DNA from: an uncultured Alcaligenaceae bacterium
GTDB taxonomy: Bacteria; Pseudomonadota; Gammaproteobacteria; Burkholderiales; Burkholderiaceae_B
Length of the DNA: 5,187 nucleotides
NCBI GenBank assembly: GCA_937897265.1
Contig: CALCPT010000603.1
Location: forward strand, 1 to 5,187
Direction of reading: 5' to 3'
This document shows positions 1 to 5,187 of the stretch, piece after piece; within the stretch, counting starts at the first letter, position 1, and every line of letters starts with the position of its first letter. Made by a program: the position numbers and the translations under genes. Below the pieces are notes generated by a model. That model saw nothing but the letters and a program-made list of their open reading frames with translations, made no database searches and had not been told where the DNA came from.

Positions 1-323
1 TGTTTGTGGTGCTGTGTTTCTGCGTCTGCTAATTCTTTTGCACGTTTATCAAGTGCCGCTTGATGTTGCTGCGTGAGGCGCGCGAGTTGCGCTTGGTGCT
101 GCGCGTGAAGAATGTTTTGCTCTTCGGCGGTGATGACATCGCCCATTGAGCGAGCCAACTCAGGTTTGATTTGAAGGGCAATTCTGAAGCCAAAAAAATG
201 AATACCCACACCAAACAAGATCAGACACGCGCAAGCGAATGCCGACCAACGCAATAAACTTTTGCGTGAGATATTAATTTTTTTGACGGTCGAGGTTGAT
301 CCTGAGATCCAAATGAGCTGCAC
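1..323 (-). CDS. Membrane-anchored coiled-coil protein of unknown function, N-terminal part (C-terminus off the left edge)
   Basis: The minus-strand frame is open and runs off the window, giving 107 residues from a GTG at 323. Visible parts are a basic stretch (VKKINISRKSLLR, about residues 13-25), one hydrophobic segment (about 26-46), then a hydrophilic Gln/Ala/Leu/His-rich region (about 62-107) that looks helical and coiled-coil-forming (for example AQLARLTQQHQAALDKRAKEL). Positive charge before the segment suggests an N-in single-pass protein with the coiled coil on the periplasmic side. I do not recognise the family. The start is uncertain: the same frame stays open back to an ATG at 476, but residues before about 323 look like translated non-coding DNA, and a promoter-like TATACT lies at 360-355. 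No good Shine-Dalgarno precedes the GTG. It is separated from the upstream gene by a strong terminator, so it is probably its own unit. Confidence 0.6.
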   Translation of the reverse strand, partial: MQLIWISGSTSTVKKINISRKSLLRWSAFACACLILFGVGIHFFGFRIALQIKPELARSMGDVITAEEQNILHAQHQAQLARLTQQHQAALDKRAKELADAETQHHK

Positions 324-354
324 AGATGGTGGTGTTCGAATTAAGCGGAGGGAA

Positions 355-360
355 AGTATA
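355..360 (-). promoter_or_regulatory. Possible -10 box for the small membrane protein
   Basis: The minus strand reads TATACT (5 of 6 matches to TATAAT), with a TGGG just upstream that nearly forms an extended -10. Transcription would begin near 348, giving a leader of about 25 nt before the GTG at 323. No convincing -35 hexamer sits 16-18 nt upstream. A small inverted repeat, TTGAA-AA-TTCAA (381-392), lies near where a -35 would be. The call is tentative. Confidence 0.3.
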
Positions 361-501
361 CCCAGTGCTGATCGAAAGAGTTGAAAATTCAACAAATGCT
401 GAAGATTGTTTAGATTTACTAAGGCATACCTTGGTCTGAGGGTGTCGTTGACGTCTAGTCTCGTTCGCGACAGCATGGCGCAGACGAATGTTCGCGCACA
501 T

Positions 502-530
502 AAAAAAGCGAGCGCAGGTTATGCGCTCGC
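502..530 (-). terminator. Rho-independent terminator of the 458-aa gene
   Basis: On the minus strand a perfect 9-bp GC-rich stem, GCGAGCGCA (530-522) pairing with TGCGCTCGC (516-508), encloses a 5-nt loop (521-517) and is followed at once by six T residues (507-502). It begins 23 nt after the TAA of the 458-aa gene, the normal place for an intrinsic terminator. It isolates that gene from the membrane-protein gene further left. Confidence 0.92.
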
Positions 531-553
531 TTTCATTTAACAGCAACTGCGAC

Positions 554-1930
554 TTAAGCAGTGCCCCAAGGCTTGATCGCGGCCTTGAGTTGTGTGTAAC
601 CATCTAAGTAACGTGGGCGCTTGTCACCATAGATTTTGTCGAAGGTGGCAAGCTGTGCGTCGAGCCAATCAGACAACTGTTTGTTGCCTGGGTTCGCTGC
701 TTTGTATGCTTCGTTAATCAACACAAAGTGAATGCGTGGATCGTAGGGTTGCTTTTCGCCACCAACGGTCTCGTCGCCATCTAACAAGCGCAATAACATT
801 GCGTCGGCAGAGCCAAGAGTCTGCTCATAGATCGGAGCGCCATGCACGCGATACATCACGCTGGTCATATCTTTACCGTTGGTCATGGTGAAGCCCATAT
901 CGACCCACAGTTTTTTCATGTCGACTTTAGCGCCAACGCGATCGATGATAATTTGGCCCCAGTCGCGTAACACGTCGGGTGCATCCGCCATCAAGTCTGT
1001 CAGGCGGTCGCCATCAAGATCGGTTGCGTAAACGATGCAAGGGCGTTGACGAATCATGTCATGCAGCAACAAACCAAAGTTTGTGTCTGAAATATGTTCG
1101 TAAATGTCGCCGCCCCAGTTTTCCATACCATCTTTGAAGTCTTTGGGCAGGCAGGCAACAATGGCGTCGACGTTAGCGCGGTGTTCTTCGTATGCATCAA
1201 CGGTGTACTGACGCTTAAGTTTGAACTTTGTGCCTTGCATCAGCCAACGCATGATGCCGGCGTTGATCGCGTCTTCTTGAGCCTGTGTGGGCTTGGTAGC
1301 GACACGACCGATTTGGCCCGTTTCATGGACCATCTTCAAGAACAAACGCGCTGCATAAGCCATACGAATGCCGGGTGTGTTCATTTCAGAGTGAATCACG
1401 CCAGTGGCTGGATCAACTTTGAATTTCTTTTTGTCTTGCGAGTAAGGCAGGCCAGGCATAAAGCGGATGCTAGTGATGCCACCGTAAGGGCGCACGTTGC
1501 AATAAACGCCTGCAGCAGTGCGCAAAGGAGCATTGGCTGATTTGCCATTGACCACAACTTTTTTACCACCCTCGTTGACCATGAAGTCACCGGCAGTTGA
1601 CCACTTCAGCGCGGTGTAGTCGAGTTTGCCAAACCACTCGAGTGAGGCAAGCTTACTGTCGTGGCGAAACTGCGCCATCATCGGGACGCCTAAAAACGGC
1701 AGGCCTAAGACGTCAAGTGCCATCAGTGTGCCGTTCAAGGCAAACATATCGGTAAACGCGTGGGCAACGGGTTTGACGCCGCCAGCGGTGCTGCCGCCTT
1801 CCCAGATGATTGCATCGGGGCAATCGGTCGGTTTAATGGCCGAGCGCTTGTAAATGCCATCAAGCATTTTAAAGAGGTCGCCGTTTTGCTCTTCTTGAGC
1901 GATTTTCAGCAGATCGAGATTTTGTGCCAT
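554..1930 (-). CDS. Conserved-looking 458-aa protein of unknown function
   Basis: This is a full-length frame from ATG 1930 to TAA 554. I do not recognise the family. The protein has no signal peptide and no obvious membrane segment, so it is probably cytoplasmic. It mixes Gly/Pro-rich loops and helices: the N-terminal part carries IIWEGGSTAGGVKPVAHAF (41-59) and a hydrophobic patch LMALDVLGLPFLGVPMM (69-85); the middle has YGGITSIRFMPGLPYS (149-164); the C-terminal part has DLDGDRLTD (304-312), which resembles an acidic calcium-loop motif but occurs once and may be chance. I see no Rossmann, Walker, heme-CxxCH or zinc-cluster motif. The start is the only plausible one, with a weak AAGG (1944-1941) 10 nt upstream. 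It has its own predicted promoter and leader hairpin on the right and a strong terminator on the left, so it is probably transcribed alone or by read-through from the monooxygenase gene. A link to ketone metabolism rests on position only. Confidence 0.85.
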   Translation of the reverse strand: MAQNLDLLKIAQEEQNGDLFKMLDGIYKRSAIKPTDCPDAIIWEGGSTAGGVKPVAHAFTDMFALNGTLMALDVLGLPFLGVPMMAQFRHDSKLASLEWFGKLDYTALKWSTAGDFMVNEGGKKVVVNGKSANAPLRTAAGVYCNVRPYGGITSIRFMPGLPYSQDKKKFKVDPATGVIHSEMNTPGIRMAYAARLFLKMVHETGQIGRVATKPTQAQEDAINAGIMRWLMQGTKFKLKRQYTVDAYEEHRANVDAIVACLPKDFKDGMENWGGDIYEHISDTNFGLLLHDMIRQRPCIVYATDLDGDRLTDLMADAPDVLRDWGQIIIDRVGAKVDMKKLWVDMGFTMTNGKDMTSVMYRVHGAPIYEQTLGSADAMLLRLLDGDETVGGEKQPYDPRIHFVLINEAYKAANPGNKQLSDWLDAQLATFDKIYGDKRPRYLDGYTQLKAAIKPWGTA

Positions 1931-1980
1931 GAACGCAGAACCTTAGTCGTGGATGAGAAAAAGTTGAAAGGTAAGTAGAA

Positions 1981-2015
1981 ATCCCTAGTAGAGCGATTAT
2001 CGCACTACTAGGGAT
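1981..2015 (-). promoter_or_regulatory. Long perfect inverted repeat/hairpin between monooxygenase and the 458-aa gene
   Basis: Arms ATCCCTAGTAG (1981-1991) and CTACTAGGGAT (2005-2015) are perfect 11-bp complements. Inside them, after one A/A mismatch, GCGA (1993-1996) pairs with TCGC (2000-2003) around a TTA loop. As RNA this is a stable, almost continuous stem. It lies downstream of the predicted promoter (2092-2063) and 50 nt before the ATG at 1930, so it would sit in the 5' leader. It could instead be the monooxygenase terminator, but the following minus-strand bases (TTCTACTTACC) are not a clean T tract, or it could be a DNA operator for a dimeric regulator. The structure is certain; its role is not. 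Confidence 0.6.
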
Positions 2016-2062
2016 GTGGACCAACCCGTACTGAAGTGAACACTAACTTTTGAAAAAATAAA

Positions 2063-2092
2063 ATTATATTTAGCAAAATAAGAGTTCGTCAG
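2063..2092 (-). promoter_or_regulatory. Predicted sigma70-type promoter for the 458-aa gene
   Basis: The minus strand has a perfect TATAAT (2068-2063) and a -35-like CTGACG (2092-2087, 4 of 6 matches to TTGACA) with an 18-nt spacer, in an AT-rich tract starting just after the monooxygenase stop codon. Transcription would start near 2056, giving a leader of about 125 nt that contains the hairpin at 2015-1981. An 18-nt spacer is slightly long but acceptable. Confidence 0.5.
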
Positions 2093-2104
2093 GACGTAAG
2101 CTGT

Positions 2105-3718
2105 TTAGCTCATTTGAAAGCCTGTATAGCCCTCGCTGGCCACCTTATCGCAAATGGTGCGGTAATGGGCAAAGCCGCCCGCGTAGGGCATGAACACCTG
2201 TGGTTTGCCAGGCACGTTCGCACCTAAATACCAAGAGTGTTTGACCTTCGGTAGCAATGTTGCCTGGGCAGCGCGGTCAACCTCTTTTTGCCAAGCTTCG
2301 CTCGCAGCTTCGCTGGTTTCGACGCAATTCAAGCCTTTAGCTTTCATTTTGCTGATGCAATCGCTGATCCACTCGACGTGCTGCTCGATGGTGGGCGGCA
2401 TATTGCTTAGCACTGACGGGCTGCCTGGGCCGGTGATGGTGAACATATTTGGAAAGCCTGGCACCTGAAGCCCCAGATTCGTCTTGGGGCCGGCACTCCA
2501 GTAGTCTTTCAAGGTTCGTTTATTGCGACCTACGATATCTAACCTGACGAGCGAACCCGTCATTGCATCAAAGCCCGTAGCAAATACGATAATGTCGACT
2601 TCGTACTCTTGCTCAGTGGTTTTAATTCCCTTGGCAGTAATTTTTTCGATAGGTGCTGAACGCAAATCAACAAGCGAGACATTGTCGCGGTTATAAGTCT
2701 CGAAGTAATGGTCATCAATCGGTGGCCGTTTACCTGCAAAGGGGTGATCGATGTCAGACAGAATCTCGCCCACTTTCGGGTCTTTGACGATTCCGCGAAT
2801 TTTTTGGCGGATAAAGTCTGCAGCAGTTTTGTTGGCTGCTTCATCGGTCAGTAAGTCACGGAACGACGCTCTGAATTGAAAGCCGCCCATTTCCCACTTT
2901 TCTTCGTAGGTTTTTTGCCGGACGTCTGCGGGTGTTTCAATGGCTGAGCGATCATCGATATAAAAAGCATGACCATTTGTATTTGAGGTCATTACTTTGT
3001 AGATGTCGGCAGAATGCTTTTTGGCGTACTCTTTAAATTCGTCGCTCAGGGGATGATGCCGTGCAGGCAGACTGTAATTTGCTGTGCGTTGAAAGACGGT
3101 GAGGTGCTTGGCTTGTGCCGCGATTACAGGGATGGCCTGAATACCGGTTGAACCGGTGCCAATAATCCCAACGCGCTTGCCTGTGAAGTCAACGCCCTCG
3201 TGCGGCCACTGGCCCGTGTGGTACCAGTCGCCCTTAAAGTCACTGATGCCTGGGATTTTAGGCACGTTGGCGTTAGACAAGCACCCAACCGCAGTAATTA
3301 AGAACTGAGCGTCGTATTGCTCGCCCGTGTCAGTTGTGACGAGCCAGCGATTGGTTGACTCATTGAAATGCGCCTGCGTCATGGCCGTGTTGAGTTGGAT
3401 GTCTGAGCGCAGGTTGAGTCTGTCGGCGACAAAGTTCAGATAACGCAGGATCTCAGGTTGCTGGGGGTAGCGTTCTGACCATTCCCATTCTTGTACAAGC
3501 TCTTTCGAGAAATAGTACATATAGGTGTGGCTTTCAGAGTCGCAACGCGCCCCGGGGTAGCGATTCCAGTACCACGTGCCGCCCACACCTGCACCGCGCT
3601 CGATCACTTTAGCGTTGAGCCCAAGTTTGTCGCGCAGGCTGTGTAGCTGGTACATGCCCGCAAAGCCCGAACCAATAATAATGGCGTCAACTTTTTGGAT
3701 GGCTGCTGATGTGTTCAT
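2105..3718 (-). CDS. Type I Baeyer-Villiger monooxygenase (FAD, NADPH), phenylacetone monooxygenase-like
   Basis: This flavoenzyme class uses NADPH and O2 to insert an oxygen beside a ketone carbonyl, giving an ester or lactone, in the cytoplasm. At 537 residues it has the usual length. Visible in order: FAD-binding GSGFAG (16-21); GGTWYWNRYPGARCDSES (46-63), typical of the family; the Baeyer-Villiger fingerprint FKGDWYHTGQWP (161-172, FxGxxxHxxxWP); NADPH-binding GTGSTG (187-192); KR at 330-331, aligning with the catalytic Arg (Arg337) of PAMO as I remember it; FATGFD (379-384); GPGSPSVLSNM (430-440), the active-site loop with PAMO-like length; and SWYLGANVPGKPQVFM (495-510) near the C-terminus. 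The start is fixed within a few residues because the FAD motif begins at residue 16; no strong Shine-Dalgarno is visible. It follows the RidA-like gene by 101 nt on the same strand. The exact substrate cannot be read from sequence. Confidence 0.96.
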   Translation of the reverse strand: MNTSAAIQKVDAIIIGSGFAGMYQLHSLRDKLGLNAKVIERGAGVGGTWYWNRYPGARCDSESHTYMYYFSKELVQEWEWSERYPQQPEILRYLNFVADRLNLRSDIQLNTAMTQAHFNESTNRWLVTTDTGEQYDAQFLITAVGCLSNANVPKIPGISDFKGDWYHTGQWPHEGVDFTGKRVGIIGTGSTGIQAIPVIAAQAKHLTVFQRTANYSLPARHHPLSDEFKEYAKKHSADIYKVMTSNTNGHAFYIDDRSAIETPADVRQKTYEEKWEMGGFQFRASFRDLLTDEAANKTAADFIRQKIRGIVKDPKVGEILSDIDHPFAGKRPPIDDHYFETYNRDNVSLVDLRSAPIEKITAKGIKTTEQEYEVDIIVFATGFDAMTGSLVRLDIVGRNKRTLKDYWSAGPKTNLGLQVPGFPNMFTITGPGSPSVLSNMPPTIEQHVEWISDCISKMKAKGLNCVETSEAASEAWQKEVDRAAQATLLPKVKHSWYLGANVPGKPQVFMPYAGGFAHYRTICDKVASEGYTGFQMS

Positions 3719-3819
3719 GGCTTGTCTGTATTGGTTTTGTGAGGGCTTTAACTTACCACAGGAGCCGCCGCATTGGTAGGCGTCGAGATTTTTAATCGCA
3801 AAAGCTTCGGTATCAAAGC
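3719..3819 (-). other. Intergenic gap between RidA-like and monooxygenase genes
   Basis: These 101 nt hold no clear promoter or terminator. The minus strand has a poor pair, TTGCGA then TACCAA with a 17-nt spacer, and a weak 6-bp stem with a G-U pair ending in a short T run just after the RidA-like stop codon. Read-through from the upstream pair of genes into the monooxygenase gene is therefore plausible but unproven. Confidence 0.4.
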
Positions 3820-4287
3820 CTAAAACCCGTCTTTAATTAAAATAATCGCCTCGACTTCGACGGTCATTGCGCCGGGTAGTGATCCCATGCCAACCGCTGA
3901 GCGTGCATGCTTACCACGCTCACCAAGCACTTCGATCAGCACATCAGAGCAGCCGTTAATCACCTTTGGTTGATCGCCAAAGTCGGGCTCGGCGTTGACC
4001 ATGCCTAACAATTTGATGACTGCTTCAACATGATCGAGTGAACCGATTGCTGCGCGTATTGTGGATAAAAGTTGTAACCCCACACGCCGAGCATCGGCGT
4101 AGCCGCGCTCGACCGAGCAGTCGCGACCCAAGCGCCCGACGCTGATGTTGCCAGCTTCATCGCGCGGGCCTTGGCCCGAGAGATAAAGTAATTGACCGGC
4201 TCTGCGCCAAGGCACATAACTTGCGACGGGCACAGGGGGCGTGGGCAATTGCAGCCCAAGTTCTTTAAGTTTGGCTTCTGCTGACAT
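3820..4287 (-). CDS. RidA/YjgF/YER057c/UK114 family protein
   Basis: RidA-type proteins are small trimers whose best-known role is hydrolysing reactive enamine/imine intermediates; relatives include pathway enzymes such as 2-aminomuconate deaminases. This 155-residue protein belongs to the longer subgroup that starts with an LKELGLQLPTPPVPVASYVP-type region (7-26). Other marks are LLYLSGQGPRD (33-43), DQPKVINGCSDVLIEVLGE (105-123) and HARSAVGMGSLPGAMTVEVEAI (128-149). Arg129 in HARSAVG occupies the position of the arginine that binds substrate carboxylate in RidA, and the VEVEA end (143-147) matches the family. It looks intact. The ATG at 4287 lies 6 nt after the transporter stop, and the GGT-rich end of that gene may serve as its ribosome binding site, so the two are almost certainly one operon. 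The substrate is unknown; a role linked to the neighbouring transporter and monooxygenase is inferred from context. Confidence 0.93.
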   Translation of the reverse strand: MSAEAKLKELGLQLPTPPVPVASYVPWRRAGQLLYLSGQGPRDEAGNISVGRLGRDCSVERGYADARRVGLQLLSTIRAAIGSLDHVEAVIKLLGMVNAEPDFGDQPKVINGCSDVLIEVLGERGKHARSAVGMGSLPGAMTVEVEAIILIKDGF

Positions 4288-4293
4288 ATTGTT

Positions 4294-5187
4294 TTAACCA
4301 CCACCATAGAGATATTTAGGGAGCCACAAGGTCATGCCTGGCCACACATACATAATTGCCATGCAGATGATGACAATGAACATATAAGGCATCATGCCCG
4401 CGAAAATCTGATTGAGCGTGACATGTGGAGGCGCAACGCCCTTCAGATAAAACGCTGACATGGCCACGGGTGGCGACAAGAACGCAGCTTGCAAGTTCAC
4501 AAATACCAACGTGCCCCAAAGGATCGGGTCGATATTAAAGTGTGACAGCATAGGCAAAAAGATCGGCACAAAAATCACAATGATTTCTGTCCATTCAAGT
4601 GGCCAACCCAGCACAAAAATCAAGGCCTGCGACAGCAGCATAAATTGCAGGGGTGACAGATTCATTCCGAGCACCCAGCTCTCGATAATTTGTTGACCAC
4701 CCAAAATTGCAAATACCGCCGAAAACAAGGCTGAGCCGACAAACAACCAACAAACCATCGAGGTGGTTTTGGTCGTCAAGAAGACGGCTTGCTTCATGCG
4801 TTCAAAGGTAAACGAACCGGACGACCACGCTAGCAAGAAGGCACCGGCAGCACCGATGGCCGCTGATTCCGTTGCTGTCGTAATGCCGAGCAAGATCACT
4901 GCAAGCACGACGATCGTCAAAATACCTAACGGCATCACCGATTCGACGAGAAGTTTGAGAATCTCAAATTGCTCGTCCCGCAATTTGCGGTAGTAGTTGA
5001 TGAGTAGCAATAGGGTTAAAACGCTCGTGATACCAAAGTACAGATAGAAATTGCTTGAGGGCGGGGTATAAACATCTGGCTTTTGGCTGTCAGCGTTATC
5101 GGGATCCGCATCCAGCGCGATCAGGCCACCGCCACTACTGCTTGAGGAGCGTGAGCTTGAGGTGCTTTCAGCACCGATCTCGACTAA
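4294..5187 (-). CDS. dctM: TRAP transporter large permease subunit (DctM family, mannitol/chloroaromatic type), C-terminal part
   Basis: TRAP transporters use a periplasmic binding protein plus small and large membrane subunits to import organic acids and related compounds with a sodium or proton gradient; the large subunit forms the transport channel. The frame is open from the right edge to TAA 4294, giving the last 297 residues of a protein usually 430 or more long. It has several hydrophobic segments, ITTATESAAIGAAGAFLLA (102-120), GWPLEWTEIIVIFVPIFLP (194-212), and NLQAAFLSPPVAMSAFYLKGVAPP (231-254), which I associate with the mannitol/chloroaromatic subgroup, then WLPKYL near the end. 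Ahead of the first visible membrane segment (about 47-63) lies an unusual hydrophilic insert with 9 serines in 11 positions (8-18) followed by GGG and an Asp-rich linker. A TTG at 5010 is internal, not the start. The small subunit and binding protein genes are not in the window. The next gene follows after 6 nt. Confidence 0.93.
   Translation of the reverse strand, partial: LVEIGAESTSSSRSSSSSGGGLIALDADPDNADSQKPDVYTPPSSNFYLYFGITSVLTLLLLINYYRKLRDEQFEILKLLVESVMPLGILTIVVLAVILLGITTATESAAIGAAGAFLLAWSSGSFTFERMKQAVFLTTKTTSMVCWLFVGSALFSAVFAILGGQQIIESWVLGMNLSPLQFMLLSQALIFVLGWPLEWTEIIVIFVPIFLPMLSHFNIDPILWGTLVFVNLQAAFLSPPVAMSAFYLKGVAPPHVTLNQIFAGMMPYMFIVIICMAIMYVWPGMTLWLPKYLYGGG
4297..4305 (-). promoter_or_regulatory. 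Ribosome binding site of the RidA-like gene inside the TRAP gene
   Basis: The last three sense codons of the TRAP gene are GGT GGT GGT (4305-4297), followed by TAA and then the RidA-like ATG at 4287. GGTG within this tract can pair with the GGAGGTG-complementary end of 16S rRNA at a spacing of about 9-12 nt. It is the only Shine-Dalgarno-like sequence before that start, so translation of the second gene probably depends on ribosomes finishing the first. Confidence 0.5.

Noticed and set aside
29..214. 61-codon minus-strand frame at the left end
   Set aside because: It overlaps the membrane/coiled-coil frame out of phase, and its Ser/Arg/Lys-rich translation looks like a shadow.
274..603. 109-codon minus-strand frame spanning the end of the 458-aa gene and the terminator
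   Set aside because: It overlaps the 458-aa coding end, crosses the strong terminator, and its translation is low-quality Arg/Ser/Thr-rich text. The alternative frame gives the membrane segment and coiled coil.
1094..1540. 148-codon plus-strand frame opposite the 458-aa gene
   Set aside because: It lies entirely antisense within a well-supported gene, with no promoter or ribosome binding signal and unusual composition.
2085..2098. Small inverted repeat CGTC-AG-GACG over the -35 region of the predicted promoter
   Set aside because: Arms of 4 bp are expected by chance; not enough to call an operator.
2560..2844. 94-codon minus-strand frame inside the monooxygenase gene
   Set aside because: It is an out-of-phase shadow; the monooxygenase frame contains all the family motifs.
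3797..3822. Possible terminator after the RidA-like gene
   Set aside because: The stem is only 6 bp including a G-U pair, with an 8-nt loop and a short T run, too weak to call.
4005..4307. 100-codon minus-strand frame overlapping the RidA-like gene start
   Set aside because: It is out of phase with the RidA-like frame, which carries the conserved arginine and VEVEA motif.
1..5187. CRISPR array, tRNA/rRNA, insertion sequence or phage genes
   Set aside because: No regularly spaced repeats, RNA gene signatures, transposase motifs or phage-type genes were seen on either strand.

Overview
The window reads as a stretch of proteobacterial chromosome. A Burkholderiales-type betaproteobacterium is my best guess, based on the gene content (TRAP transporter, type I Baeyer-Villiger monooxygenase, long-form RidA-like protein) and a base composition that looks balanced by eye. 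I could not run a search, so this placement is weak. All five supported genes are on the minus strand, so transcription runs from the right edge to the left.

In transcription order: (1) 5187-4294 is the C-terminal 297 residues of a TRAP transporter large (DctM-type) membrane subunit of the mannitol/chloroaromatic subgroup; its 5' end lies outside the window. (2) 4287-3820 is a 155-aa RidA/YjgF-family protein, only 6 nt behind the transporter and probably translationally coupled to it. (3) 3718-2105 is a complete 537-aa flavin-dependent Baeyer-Villiger monooxygenase closely resembling phenylacetone monooxygenase (PAMO). (4) After a 174-nt gap with a good sigma70-type promoter and a long perfect inverted repeat, 1930-554 is a 458-aa cytosolic-looking protein I do not recognise. 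A textbook intrinsic terminator (530-502) follows it. (5) From about 323 to the left edge is the N-terminal part of a small membrane-anchored, probable coiled-coil protein, apparently a separate transcription unit.

The first three genes make a plausible uptake-and-oxidation module. A TRAP carrier of the subgroup associated with organic acids would bring in a substrate, a Baeyer-Villiger enzyme would insert oxygen next to a ketone to give an ester or lactone, and a RidA-type protein might deal with a reactive intermediate or act as a pathway deaminase or hydrolase. This is inferred from neighbourhood only. The unknown 458-aa protein may belong to the same metabolism but has its own predicted promoter.

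I found no mobile element, CRISPR array, tRNA, rRNA or clear novel system. The items most worth a second look are the 458-aa protein without a recognised family, the perfect 11+4 bp hairpin in its predicted leader, and a serine-rich tract in the TRAP subunit.
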